A program made the position numbers and the translations under genes. This document shows, one piece after another, positions 36,559-45,591 of a stretch of 64,000 nucleotides of DNA (positions are counted from its first letter, which is position 1; every line of letters begins with the position of its first letter). The notes below the pieces were generated by a model that saw only the letters and a list, made by a program, of their open reading frames with translations, ran no database searches and was not told where the DNA came from. This DNA is from Bacteroidaceae bacterium. Its GTDB lineage: Bacteria > Bacteroidota > Bacteroidia > Bacteroidales > Bacteroidaceae. The stretch is from the NCBI GenBank assembly GCA_017525235.1, contig JAFXTC010000041.1, positions 16,116-80,115 of the forward strand. The letters are read 5' to 3'.

Positions 36559-37329
36559 ATGAAGCTTAATCTGAAGAACCCCATCATATTCTTCGATCTA
36601 GAAACTACAGGTTTGGATATTGCCAAGGATCGAATTGTGGAGTTGTGCTATATTCGCGTTGAGCCCAATGGTAACGAAGAGGCCAAAAGCATGCGTATCA
36701 ACCCAGAAATGCACATTCCCGAGGAAGCTAGTCGGGTTCATGGTATTACAGATGAAGACGTAAAGAACTGCCCCACATTCAAACAAATAGCCAAAACTTT
36801 GTGGCAAACTTTTGAAGGCTGTGATTTGGCCGGATACAATAGCAACAAATTTGATGTTCCCCTGCTGGTGGAAGAATTTATGCGTGCCGGAGTGGAAGTA
36901 GACTTAAGCAGACGCAAACTGGTGGATGTGCAGAATATCTATCACAAACTGGAGCGTCGCACGCTGATTGCTGCCTATAAATATTACTGCGGAAAAGACT
37001 TGGAAAATGCTCATAGCGCCTTGGCTGATACACAAGCAACCTACGAGGTACTGCAAGCCCAACTGGACAAGTACCCAGACGACCTGCAGAACGACATTCA
37101 ATTCCTGTCGGACTACTCCAAGATGGGAAACAACATAGACTTTGCAGGCCGTTTTATTTATGACGATAACGGCGTGGAGGTAGTAAACTTTGGCAAATAC
37201 AAAGGCAGACCCATAAAGGACGTACTGCAAAAAGATCCTGGCTACTATGGTTGGATTATGCAAAGTGACTTTACCATGAACACCAAGCAGGTACTGACAA
37301 AAATTAAGTTCAAATATGCTGCAAGGTAA
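36559..37329 (+). CDS. DnaQ-like 3'-5' exonuclease
   Basis: A 256-residue DEDDh exonuclease. The Exo I motif is IIFFDLETTGLD (Asp13, Glu15), Exo II is the asparagine/aspartate in LAGYNSNKFDVPLL, and Exo III is HSALADTQATYEVL (His and Asp). Next to dnaN it is the likely proofreading epsilon-type activity. A C-terminal segment with VNFGKYKGRPIKDVLQKDPGY resembles the small domain found after the nuclease in Bacteroidetes homologues. The start is placed at the ATG of MKLNLKNPII; the in-frame TTG at 36550 is less likely. It overlaps coaBC by 14 bp. Confidence 0.92.
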   Translation: MKLNLKNPIIFFDLETTGLDIAKDRIVELCYIRVEPNGNEEAKSMRINPEMHIPEEASRVHGITDEDVKNCPTFKQIAKTLWQTFEGCDLAGYNSNKFDVPLLVEEFMRAGVEVDLSRRKLVDVQNIYHKLERRTLIAAYKYYCGKDLENAHSALADTQATYEVLQAQLDKYPDDLQNDIQFLSDYSKMGNNIDFAGRFIYDDNGVEVVNFGKYKGRPIKDVLQKDPGYYGWIMQSDFTMNTKQVLTKIKFKYAAR

Positions 37330-38512
37330 GAAAATAGTACTTGGCATCACAGGAAGCATTGCAGCTTACAAGGCATGCTATTTAATTCGAGGCCTTATCA
37401 AACAAGGAGCCGAAGTTCAGGTTGTCATAACTCCATCTGGAAAGGAATTCATCACACCGCTTACGCTTAGCACACTCACAGGCAAACCCGTAGTAAGCGA
37501 GTTTTTCGACCGCAGAGACGGTTCCTGGCATTCCCATGTGCAATTGGGCCTCTGGGCAGATGCAATGATTATTGCTCCCGCCAGCGCAAGTACCATAGGC
37601 AAAATGGCAAACGGTGTGGCCGACAACATGCTTATTACCACATACCTGAGCATGAAGGCTCCCGTTTTTATTGCCCCCGCAATGGATTTGGATATGTATG
37701 ACCACCCCAGCACACAAAAGAACCTAGAAACACTTCGTTCCTATGGTAACAACATCATTGAACCTAGAACGGGATTTCTAGCCAGCAAATTGGAGGGCAA
37801 AGGCCGCATGGAAGAACCCGAGAAGATTGTTGAATTATTGGATGATTTCTTTTCCGAAAAATCCGACTTGCAAGGAAAGAAAGTGTTGATTACCGCTGGC
37901 CCCACATATGAGAAGCTCGACCCTGTTCGATTTATTGGCAACTACAGTAGCGGAAAGATGGGCATCGCATTGGCAGAAGAATGTGCCAGCCGTGGTGCAC
38001 AAGTGGAACTTATCTGCGGTCCCGTTAGTATCAAGACTAGCCATCCTAATATAAAAAGAATTAACGTAGAAAGTGCTGAGCAGATGTACAAAGCCGCCAC
38101 AGAGACTTTTCCCAACATGAATGCAGCAATCCTTTGCGCTGCGGTGGCAGACTTTACGCCTTCATCCGTTGCAGACAACAAAATAAAGCGCGAAGGAAAC
38201 AAACTTGTGCTGGAACTGTCTCCCACAAAAGACATTGCCAAAGCCCTAGGGCAGATGAAGAAACAGAATCAGGTAATGGTGGGATTCGCCTTAGAAACAA
38301 ACGACGAGGAAAATCATGCCAAAGAAAAACTTCAGAAAAAAAATCTGGACTTTATCGTTCTAAATAGTCTACAAGACGATGGTGCCGGATTCCAGCACGA
38401 CACCAACAAGATTACTCTCATCGACCAGGGTGGTGAAACCCGTTTCCCACTGAAAACAAAGCGGGAGGTGGCAAAGGATATTGTTGACAAATTGGTAACA
38501 ATCTTAAAATGA
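37316..38512 (+). CDS. coaBC: Bifunctional CoaBC (PPC synthetase / PPC decarboxylase)
   Basis: A 398-residue fusion enzyme making 4'-phosphopantetheine for coenzyme A. The N-terminal flavin-dependent decarboxylase (CoaC, about 1-190) shows LGITGSIAAYKA, the catalytic-histidine segment WHSHVQLGLWAD, and APAMDLDMY. The C-terminal CTP-dependent synthetase (CoaB) shows ITAGPTYEKLDPVRFIGNYS and CAAVADFTP. Domain order and length are normal. Its start lies inside the exonuclease gene and its stop overlaps the next start (ATGA), so translation is coupled both ways. Confidence 0.96.
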   Translation: MLQGKKIVLGITGSIAAYKACYLIRGLIKQGAEVQVVITPSGKEFITPLTLSTLTGKPVVSEFFDRRDGSWHSHVQLGLWADAMIIAPASASTIGKMANGVADNMLITTYLSMKAPVFIAPAMDLDMYDHPSTQKNLETLRSYGNNIIEPRTGFLASKLEGKGRMEEPEKIVELLDDFFSEKSDLQGKKVLITAGPTYEKLDPVRFIGNYSSGKMGIALAEECASRGAQVELICGPVSIKTSHPNIKRINVESAEQMYKAATETFPNMNAAILCAAVADFTPSSVADNKIKREGNKLVLELSPTKDIAKALGQMKKQNQVMVGFALETNDEENHAKEKLQKKNLDFIVLNSLQDDGAGFQHDTNKITLIDQGGETRFPLKTKREVAKDIVDKLVTILK

Positions 38513-39417
38513 AGAATATTTTCATCTTTCTTGTTCTCACGGCCTTTACTCTTGCTGACATCAATCTAAATGCACAAGAGTTGAACGCAAAGGTAAATAT
38601 TAACTATGCTCAGGTGTCAAACACCAAGACAGATGTTTTTCCCAAACTTCAAACTACTATTGAGGAATTTCTGAACAACCACAAATGGACGGAGATTGCA
38701 TTTCGCGAAAACGAGAAGATTCAATGTACCTTCAATTTAACAGTTAACTCATACAGTGCGACAGATAACACTTGTAACTGCTCGCTTTTGATGTCGAGTA
38801 ACCGCCCCGTCTATAACAGCAACTATAATACTGTATGCTATTCGGTAAATGACAAAGAGTTTGTCTTTAAATTCTCCGAATTTGATCAGTTAGAATATCA
38901 GGAAAACCAAATAGATAACAATCTGGTGGCACTGCTTGCTTATTATGCCTATATGATAATAGGTATGGATCTAGACACCATGTCGCCTAAAGGTGGCACA
39001 ACATGTTTCCAAACTGCAGAAAACATTGTTTCTGCAGGTCAGAGTCTAGAGTTCCCTGGTTGGAAGGCATTTAGCGATGCAGGAAACCGTTTCGGGTTGC
39101 TGAACGACTACATGGACGGTTCGATGGAATGTATGCGTGAATTCCAGTACATCTACCACAGGAAAGGACTGGACCAGATGTCAGAGAACATTGATTCTGC
39201 CAGAGCTGCCATTACAGAAGGTCTTGACCTTTTGCTTCAAGCACATAAAGCCAAGAACATGAACCGTGTTGCTCAACTGTTCACTGAATACAAACGAAGC
39301 GAATTAGTAAACATCTATTCAGGAAAAGGCACAACAGAAGAAAAAAACAAAGCCTACGAAGTTCTCTTCGCCATTGATGCCTCACAAGACAACGAATGGC
39401 AGAAAATAAAGAAATAA
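38509..39417 (+). CDS. DUF4835 secreted protein
   Basis: A 302-residue exported protein with a signal peptide (MKNIFIFLVLTAFTLADINLNAQ). It matches DUF4835: ELNAKVNINYAQVSNTKTDVF at the start, then a hallmark central IDNNLVALLAYYAYMIIGMDLDTMSP. This family sits next to coaBC and recN across Bacteroidetes and its function is unknown. Its ATG overlaps the coaBC stop. An envelope role is inferred from the signal peptide only. Confidence 0.88.
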   Translation: MKNIFIFLVLTAFTLADINLNAQELNAKVNINYAQVSNTKTDVFPKLQTTIEEFLNNHKWTEIAFRENEKIQCTFNLTVNSYSATDNTCNCSLLMSSNRPVYNSNYNTVCYSVNDKEFVFKFSEFDQLEYQENQIDNNLVALLAYYAYMIIGMDLDTMSPKGGTTCFQTAENIVSAGQSLEFPGWKAFSDAGNRFGLLNDYMDGSMECMREFQYIYHRKGLDQMSENIDSARAAITEGLDLLLQAHKAKNMNRVAQLFTEYKRSELVNIYSGKGTTEEKNKAYEVLFAIDASQDNEWQKIKK

Positions 39418-39423
39418 GACTTT

Positions 39424-41094
39424 ATGCTAAAGCATCTTTATATCAAGAACTTTGCTCTTATCAATGAGTTGGATATTGATTTCTTGCCGGGTTTCTCTGT
39501 CATCACAGGTGAAACGGGTGCAGGAAAATCCATTATGCTTGGGGCGATTAACTATCTTTTAGGTCAAAGGGCTGACATAAAAAGCATTCTCCCAGGCGCC
39601 GACAAATGTACAATCGAGGCAACCTTTGGAATAGAAGGCTACGACCTGAAAGCCTTATTTGAAGAATTTGACACAGACTTTGACGGCAAAGAGTGTATCA
39701 TTCGTCGCGAGTTTACCACAAGCGGCAAAAGCAGGGCCTTTGTGAACGATAGTCCTGCTAATCTGACATTTTTGAAGGAATTGGGCTATCAACTCATAGA
39801 TATTCATTCCCAACACCAGAATTTGCTCATCGCAAAGGAAGATTTCCAGTTACACATTCTTGACATAATGGCACAAAACAATGAACAACTGGAAGAATAC
39901 CGCACATGTTTCACAGAATACAAACAAGCGGAGCAGGAATTAAAGAACGCCAAGGAAATACTGGATAAATCAAAAGCAGAAGAAGATTATCTACGTTTCC
40001 AATTGGAACAGCTGGAAGAACTGAACCCAAAAGCAGGAGAAGACGAAGAACTTGAAGAAGAGCAAAATGAACTGAGTCATGCCGAGGAAATAAAAAGCAT
40101 ACTGTACAAAGCCGACTCACAATTCAGTAACGACAGCAATTCTGGCGGTGTCATAGAGATGTTAAGGCACATCAATCAAGATATCCAATCACTTTCCCGT
40201 ATCTACCCCAACGTTGAAAATTATGTCGAGCGCATAGAAAGCACCCTTATCGAGCTAAAGGATATAAGTGACGAATTAAACAACTTAGCAGAAAAGGTGG
40301 AATACAATCCTGCCAGATTGGAAGAAATAAATAACCGCCTTGACCAGCTCTATACCTTAGAAAAGAAGCACGATGCGAAGTCGGCCGCTGAGTTAAAGGC
40401 CTTTATGATGGAGGTAAGACAAAAACTGGACGTCATCAGCAATGGTGAGGAAAGAATTGAAGAATTAGAAAAGGCTGTTCAGCAGAAGTTTGCCAATGCG
40501 ACGGCAAAGGCCGAACAACTTAGCAAGAAAAGAGTCGCTGCTGCAAAAGAAGTGGAAGCCTCCATCGGCAAGATGCTTTCGCAGCTCGATATACCCAACA
40601 ATCGGTTTGAGGTGAATATTGAGAAGAGGAAACAGCTAACAGAAAATGGAGTCGACCAGGTAACCTTTTACTTCTCTGCCAATAAGAATGCTGCCGCGAG
40701 AGCCATCTCAGAAGTAGCCAGCGGTGGTGAAATTGCCCGTCTGATGCTCGCACTAAAAGCCATTACAAGTAAGAGAGAAAATCTGCCTACCATCATATTT
40801 GATGAGATAGATACCGGTGTCAGTGGAAAGGTAGCCTCATCGATGGCAAATCTGATGAAGGAAATGACAGCAAACAACAAACACCAAGTAATAGCCATCA
40901 CTCACCTGCCGCAGATTGCATCATGCGGTACCACCCATTACAGGGTTTACAAAGAAGATACAGAAGAACAAACTTTCAGCCATATACGGAAACTGACACA
41001 AGAAGAACGAGTTACAGAAATAGCCCACATGTTAAGCGGAAACGAAGTTTCAGAGGCAGCCGTCCTGAACGCAAAACAGTTATTGAGACAATGA
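39424..41094 (+). CDS. recN: DNA repair protein RecN
   Basis: A 556-residue SMC-like ATPase of double-strand break repair. Walker A is TGETGAGKS (residues 28-36). Two long coiled-coil arms (about 155-215 and 270-370) enclose a hinge-like region. The signature ASGGEIARLMLALKAI and Walker B TIIFDEIDTGVSG follow, and HLPQIASCG sits near the end. The length and layout are standard. The stop overlaps the following start (ATGA), placing it in the dnaN-tilS operon. Confidence 0.96.
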   Translation: MLKHLYIKNFALINELDIDFLPGFSVITGETGAGKSIMLGAINYLLGQRADIKSILPGADKCTIEATFGIEGYDLKALFEEFDTDFDGKECIIRREFTTSGKSRAFVNDSPANLTFLKELGYQLIDIHSQHQNLLIAKEDFQLHILDIMAQNNEQLEEYRTCFTEYKQAEQELKNAKEILDKSKAEEDYLRFQLEQLEELNPKAGEDEELEEEQNELSHAEEIKSILYKADSQFSNDSNSGGVIEMLRHINQDIQSLSRIYPNVENYVERIESTLIELKDISDELNNLAEKVEYNPARLEEINNRLDQLYTLEKKHDAKSAAELKAFMMEVRQKLDVISNGEERIEELEKAVQQKFANATAKAEQLSKKRVAAAKEVEASIGKMLSQLDIPNNRFEVNIEKRKQLTENGVDQVTFYFSANKNAAARAISEVASGGEIARLMLALKAITSKRENLPTIIFDEIDTGVSGKVASSMANLMKEMTANNKHQVIAITHLPQIASCGTTHYRVYKEDTEEQTFSHIRKLTQEERVTEIAHMLSGNEVSEAAVLNAKQLLRQ

Positions 41095-42770
41095 AGAAAT
41101 TTTTGATTATACTTCTATATACCTTATTATATATATTACCGTCCATGGCACAATCCCCCAAATGGGCAAAGAAAGTCAGAGGGGCACAAGTAACGATAAT
41201 AGTGTATAATAGAAATGGAGAAATGAAAGAGACACAGGGTATCTTCTCTGATACCCAAGGTACGGTTCTCACTGAATATGATATCTTGAAACACGCCACC
41301 CGTGCCATTGTTGTGGATGCTACAGGAAAAGAATATCCCGTAAAGGAAATATCGGGCGCCAATGCCATGTACAATGTGGCCAAACTGCAAATTGAGCTCA
41401 AGAAAGGGAAACTTGCATATTTGAATCCCTCATCGACTCCGGTGGCAGAAAAAAGTATCATCTACATCCTCCCAAATGTAAAAGCAAGCAAGAATGCGCT
41501 CTGTACTAACGACACGATCATCAAAGCAGAAACATTTAAGGAAATATACAATTACTACACCCTTGGCAATACTGCTAACGAACGGATGAAGAACAGTGCA
41601 GTATTAAATGAAAATGGGGAATTAATCGGATTACTCCAATTAGCTGCAAAAGAAGGAAACAATGCATACGTAATTGATGCCAAATTCATTACCGATCTAA
41701 GGATAAAACCCATGGATGCCGGTAATAACGACTTAAAAGCCATCTATATAAAGAAATCGCTCCCTGAGACAGCTGAGGAAGCCCTAACCTATCTATATCT
41801 GTTGGACAGGAAAGACAGCAGCGCTTACTTGCCTTGCATAGATGATTTTATCCTGAGGTATCCGACAAATACCTCAGGAAGGGTCTTGAAAGCAGAAAGA
41901 TTAACTGAATTAGGCAAATATGCTGAAGCCGAAAAGGCATATGAAGAAGCGTTGAATACCGATGGGATATCCAAAGATGAGATATTGTATTCAATGGCCA
42001 AGACCATATACGCATTGAATCTGGACAAGACATACACCAAATACAAAGACTGGGATATGGAAAAAGCATTAGAAGAAACCAGAAATGCCTTTAACAGTAA
42101 TCCCTTACCCATTTATACGCAACTAGAAGCCAATTGCTTGTTTGCACTGAAACACTACGACGAGGCACAAGAGAAATTCCTTTCCTTGACAAAGACAAAC
42201 CTTCGTTCGGCCGACATGTTCCTTAATGCTGCACAATGCAAAATTACTCAAAACAAAGAAGAAGGAGTCTTGGAGTTGCTCGACAGTGCACTTGCCTGTT
42301 ACAGCAAACCCTATCCTATGGCAGCAGCCAACACCATCTTGTTAAGAGCAGACGTACTTGCAAAAGCAGGCAAGAACAAAGAAGCTGTGCTAGGCCTAAA
42401 CGACTATGAGCGATTGGCAGGTGGCAACCTGAATGCGAACTTCTACTACGGAAGAGAACAGTTGGAGATAAAAAGCCGCATGTATCCTCAAGCGCTCTCC
42501 GACATAGAAAAGGCCATGACGCTTGAACCAAAAGAGTCCTTGTACTTTGCAGAGGCGGCAGCACTTAATTTCAGATTAGGACAGTTGGATGATGCCATCG
42601 AATATGCCAAGAAAGCCATTGTCATAGATGAGAAATTCCCTGATCCGTACCGCATAATCGGTGTATGCTATAATCATAAAGGCAACAAGGATGAGGCAAA
42701 GAAGTATCTTCAGAAAGCCGTAGACTTAGGAGACACCTTGGCTTCGGGTATTATTGACAAGATGAAGTGA
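41091..42770 (+). CDS. Trypsin-like pseudoprotease fused to TPR repeats
   Basis: A 559-residue exported protein with a signal peptide (MKKFLIILLYTLLYILPSMA). Residues about 27-230 align by eye with the HtrA/trypsin-like fold. GTVLTEYDIL stands where TNYHVV-type sequence carries the catalytic His, NVAKLQI where DLAVLKI carries the Asp, and KNSAVLNENGELIGL where GNSGGPL carries the Ser. His and Asp are therefore replaced and the domain should be inactive. The C-terminal 300 residues are tetratricopeptide repeats (GKYAEAEKAYEEAL and DEAKKYLQKAVDLG). A scaffold role in the envelope is inferred. Start: ATGA overlap with recN. Confidence 0.78.
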   Translation: MKKFLIILLYTLLYILPSMAQSPKWAKKVRGAQVTIIVYNRNGEMKETQGIFSDTQGTVLTEYDILKHATRAIVVDATGKEYPVKEISGANAMYNVAKLQIELKKGKLAYLNPSSTPVAEKSIIYILPNVKASKNALCTNDTIIKAETFKEIYNYYTLGNTANERMKNSAVLNENGELIGLLQLAAKEGNNAYVIDAKFITDLRIKPMDAGNNDLKAIYIKKSLPETAEEALTYLYLLDRKDSSAYLPCIDDFILRYPTNTSGRVLKAERLTELGKYAEAEKAYEEALNTDGISKDEILYSMAKTIYALNLDKTYTKYKDWDMEKALEETRNAFNSNPLPIYTQLEANCLFALKHYDEAQEKFLSLTKTNLRSADMFLNAAQCKITQNKEEGVLELLDSALACYSKPYPMAAANTILLRADVLAKAGKNKEAVLGLNDYERLAGGNLNANFYYGREQLEIKSRMYPQALSDIEKAMTLEPKESLYFAEAAALNFRLGQLDDAIEYAKKAIVIDEKFPDPYRIIGVCYNHKGNKDEAKKYLQKAVDLGDTLASGIIDKMK

Positions 42771-44038
42771 AAGAAAGAATAAGGAAATACATACAAACAA
42801 ACCAGATTTTCAGTCCGGAGAAATTGATTCTTGTAGGAGTAAGTGGAGGGGCAGATTCTGTTGCTCTTCTGTTAATCCTGAAAGAACTGAACTACCCCAT
42901 TCAGGCACTTCACTGCAACTTTCAACTTAGAGGAGAAGAATCTGACAGGGACGAAAAATTTGTCTCTGACCTATGTAAAAAAAATGGCATTCCATTGCAG
43001 ACAAAGCATTTCAGCACAACAGAACATGCCATTCAAAATAAAAGCAGCATTGAGATGGCTGCTAGAGATTTACGATATAACTGGTTCTACGATGTGCTAG
43101 CAGATACTAATGCACAAAGTATTGCTGTTGCTCATCACAAGAACGATCAGGCAGAAACGTTGTTGTTGAACCTCATCCGTGGAACAGGAATACGCGGATT
43201 GGCTGGCATGTACCCTTTGCGAAACAAGATTGCCCGTCCGTTGCTCTGCGTTACACGAGAAGATATTATCAACTATCTAATCCAAATCAAACAAAGTTTT
43301 GTTACTGACAGCACCAACCTGAAGAGAGATGCCACAAGAAACAAAATCCGTTTGGATATCATACCCCAATTAGCCCAAATTAATCCTAACATTGTTCATA
43401 CACTCTCTGACACGTGTTCTATTCTAATGTCGAGTATACCCTTTTATGAAAAAGAAATTCAAGAGGAACTGAAACAAGTAAAGGTGAATGATTCTGAACT
43501 CGACATAACACAATTGCAAAAAAACAAGAATGCAACCGTATTAATCTACGAATGGCTGAAAGATAAAGGCTTCACCAGCACGCAAACAGCAGAGATGGCA
43601 GAGGCGTTAAGCAGTACATCAGGTAAGATGTGGGAAAGCAGGACGTACCGATTGCTTAAAGACCGTAACAAGTTAATCCTTCAAAGGAAAGATATAGAGA
43701 AAACAGAACCCCACATCATACAAGAAGAGGTAGAGTTCATCACAGAAACAGGTCCCCACATAGCCTACTTCGACAAGGACAAATTAATGTACCCCATTAC
43801 CTATAGGACGACAAGAGAGGGCGATTGGTTTGTCCCCTTTGGGATGAAGGGAAAGAAACTGATAAGTGATTATCTTACAGATATTAAGGCAACCCGATTT
43901 GAAAAAGAAAATCAACAGGTTGTCTTGTGTGGAAATGACATTATCTGGGTAGTCGGTCATAGGTCCGACAATAGATATAGAGTAGACAATAGCACCAAGC
44001 AAATTATTAAATTATCAATAACTGCGAACCCTATATAA
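42767..44038 (+). CDS. tilS: tRNA(Ile)-lysidine synthase TilS
   Basis: A 423-residue enzyme converting the wobble C of tRNA-Ile(CAU) to lysidine with ATP. The PP-loop is GVSGGADS (SGGADS at residues 26-31), with HHKNDQAETLLLNLIRGTG and the DSTNLKRDATRNKIR substrate segment downstream. The C-terminal TilS domain includes the RTTREGDWFVPFGMKGKKLISDYLTD pattern in part. Translation starts at GTG, which overlaps the upstream TGA stop (GTGA). It is essential and sits in the long dnaN operon. Confidence 0.94.
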   Translation: MKERIRKYIQTNQIFSPEKLILVGVSGGADSVALLLILKELNYPIQALHCNFQLRGEESDRDEKFVSDLCKKNGIPLQTKHFSTTEHAIQNKSSIEMAARDLRYNWFYDVLADTNAQSIAVAHHKNDQAETLLLNLIRGTGIRGLAGMYPLRNKIARPLLCVTREDIINYLIQIKQSFVTDSTNLKRDATRNKIRLDIIPQLAQINPNIVHTLSDTCSILMSSIPFYEKEIQEELKQVKVNDSELDITQLQKNKNATVLIYEWLKDKGFTSTQTAEMAEALSSTSGKMWESRTYRLLKDRNKLILQRKDIEKTEPHIIQEEVEFITETGPHIAYFDKDKLMYPITYRTTREGDWFVPFGMKGKKLISDYLTDIKATRFEKENQQVVLCGNDIIWVVGHRSDNRYRVDNSTKQIIKLSITANPI

Positions 44039-44039
44039 C

Positions 44040-45149
44040 ATGAGTATGATTACATGCCCCGTGTGTGGCGAAAGAGTATCTACGATGGCTGGCACGTGTC
44101 CACATTGCGGAACAAATATAGCAGGAAACCTGAAGCCGTGTCCCAACTGTAACGAGTATTGTCTTAACACACAAGACAGATGTCCTCACTGTGGAACTGA
44201 TTTTTCCATGTATACTGAAAATGCTTCTGAACATCGAGAGGAACAGGAAGTCCTCGCAAAAACAGAAATAAATGAGACGTCTGCCAAGAAGAGCAATAAA
44301 GCCCTTATTTTCTCCATAGTATTTGCTGTGTTTTTAGTCTTAACTGCTGTTGCTTTTTATTATCTTGATTATAGAAACACCATAGTCAGAGAAGAAACAG
44401 AGTATTTAAGACTTGAGAACACCTCAAATCCAGAATACTATAACGATTTCCTTGCTAAATATCCTAAAAGCAAACATTATCAGGATGTCAAAGAGCGGTT
44501 GAATAACCTGTTGGACGAAACGAAGGAATGGGAAAAGATGGTACAGAATATTAGCCGTTCCGAAATAGAGGAATTTATGAGAAAACACCCCTATTCAAAT
44601 CGACAGCAACTCTGCAAAGATATGATTGACTCTTTGGATTGGAATGAGGCAAAAAAAATTGACACAGAGGAAGCTATTGTGAACTACCTCAATACGCATC
44701 CAAATGGCAAATATGCCGAAGAAGCTTCCCTGAAGAAGAACGAACTGGGGATGATGAAAATAACAGCCCAAGATAAAGCAATTATTCGTGGTTCACTAGA
44801 AAACTTCTTTACAGTAGCCATGAGCAAACAAGACCTTCCACTTATCTCTGAAGCAATTCCCGAAAAGATGGAGAATTTTTGTGGAGTTCAAGATGCCACT
44901 CCTGAACAGATTGTTGCATTCGCCAAAAACAAGATGGCAGCCGACGTTATAGGATTACATTATACAATAGGAGAAGAGATGGTTGTTCGTAAGCAAACTA
45001 TATCCGACGGAACCACGGGATATGCGGTCAGCTTTACTTTACAAGAACTCATCTCACGCTCTGACACAAACCAGCCTAGTACCAAATCTTATCAGGTTAC
45101 AGCCCTACTCAATGCTGAACATAAAATAACAAGGATGTCCATTAGATAA
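44040..45149 (+). CDS. Double zinc-ribbon, single-pass membrane protein
   Basis: A 369-residue protein. Two N-terminal zinc ribbons (CPVCGERVSTMAGTCPHCG and CPNCNEYCLNTQDRCPHCG) occupy residues 6-60. A short charged linker and one transmembrane helix (about residues 86-108, ALIFSIVFAVFLVLTAVAFYYL) follow. The extracytoplasmic part has repeats of the type YNDFLAKYPKSKHYQDVKERL and VNYLNTHPNGKYAEEASLKK, each like half a TPR. It ends with an NTF2-like segment. It starts two bases after tilS and is the last gene of the operon. A sensor or assembly role is possible, but unproven. Confidence 0.8.
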   Translation: MSMITCPVCGERVSTMAGTCPHCGTNIAGNLKPCPNCNEYCLNTQDRCPHCGTDFSMYTENASEHREEQEVLAKTEINETSAKKSNKALIFSIVFAVFLVLTAVAFYYLDYRNTIVREETEYLRLENTSNPEYYNDFLAKYPKSKHYQDVKERLNNLLDETKEWEKMVQNISRSEIEEFMRKHPYSNRQQLCKDMIDSLDWNEAKKIDTEEAIVNYLNTHPNGKYAEEASLKKNELGMMKITAQDKAIIRGSLENFFTVAMSKQDLPLISEAIPEKMENFCGVQDATPEQIVAFAKNKMAADVIGLHYTIGEEMVVRKQTISDGTTGYAVSFTLQELISRSDTNQPSTKSYQVTALLNAEHKITRMSIR

Positions 45150-45199
45150 GAGAGAATAACCTCCAGGCGCTTGTCGAGGGGCAGGGCTTTCAAGCCTTC

Positions 45200-45231
45200 A
45201 AAAAAACCAGCTAAGAGTAAACTCTCGCTGG
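45200..45231 (-). terminator. Intrinsic terminator of the SRP RNA-tRNA-Thr unit
   Basis: On the minus strand, an imperfect stem CCAGC-GAGAG/CTCT-GCTGG (45231-45207) is followed by seven T residues. It lies just after tRNA-Thr. Confidence 0.82.
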
Positions 45232-45251
45232 CATTCGTTTTTGAATTCTTG

Positions 45252-45325
45252 AGCCTCTTGTCGGATTCGAACCAACGACCCCGAGATTACAAATCACGTG
45301 CTCTGACCAACTGAGCTAAAGAGGC
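45252..45325 (-). tRNA. tRNA-Thr (anticodon TGT)
   Basis: A 74-nt cloverleaf: acceptor GCCTCTT/AAGAGGC, D-stem GCTC/GAGC, anticodon loop TTTGTAA (anticodon TGT, reading ACA), T-stem GTTGG/CCGAC with loop TTCGAAT. The anticodon stem CGTGA/TCTCG has one T-T mismatch. No CCA is encoded. It lies 4 bases downstream of the SRP RNA and is probably cut from the same precursor. Confidence 0.93.
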
Positions 45326-45329
45326 GGGT

Positions 45330-45425
45330 GGGAAAGCTATCTGCATCGCGCCGCTACAACCGACTACCCTTGCTGCGGTCAGACCCTGGGGGATTCGAAG
45401 GGAGCATGCCGTACAGGACTTTCCC
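45330..45425 (-). ncRNA. ffs: Signal recognition particle RNA (4.5S type)
   Basis: A 96-nt hairpin-like RNA closed by GGGAAAG (45425-45419) and CTTTCCC (45336-45330). It contains the segment GCATGCTCCCTTCGAA and an apical CAGGGTCTGACCGCAGCAAG, which I align with the SRP domain IV pattern (CAGG, apical hairpin, AGCA asymmetric loop). Strand choice rests on a perfect promoter 12 bases upstream on the minus strand. The RNA scaffolds Ffh for co-translational membrane targeting. Tandem transcription with tRNA-Thr is inferred from the 4-base gap and shared terminator. Confidence 0.8.
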
Positions 45426-45437
45426 GTTTTGTGGGTG

Positions 45438-45469
45438 CAAAGGTAGATATTATTGACGGAAAACACAAA
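45438..45469 (-). promoter_or_regulatory. Consensus promoter of the SRP RNA-tRNA-Thr unit
   Basis: TTTG (45469-45466), exactly 20 bases, TACCTTTG (45445-45438), then 12 bases to the SRP RNA 5' end. This fixes the transcribed strand. Confidence 0.88.
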
Positions 45470-45538
45470 TTTTGCCCCGTTTTTTTTTCTTCTCATTTTT
45501 TTCTCGCGCACATACGTACATATGTATAAAATAAATTG

Positions 45539-45546
45539 TATCTTTG
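45539..45546 (+). promoter_or_regulatory. -7 box of the DUF4199-GT2 operon
   Basis: TATCTTTG matches TAnnTTTG, 45 bases before the ATG at 45592. Confidence 0.62.
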
Positions 45547-45591
45547 CGCGTAATTTGGTAAAAGGCAGACAAAAAGAACTTCTTTTAAGGT

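Noticed and set aside
45160-45199. Terminator for the plus-strand zinc-ribbon gene (GGCTT-TC-AAGCC)
   Set aside because: The stem is only five base pairs and has no T tract on the plus strand.
45330-45425. SRP RNA on the plus strand
   Set aside because: The hairpin reads similarly both ways, but the consensus promoter, downstream tRNA and terminator are all on the minus strand.
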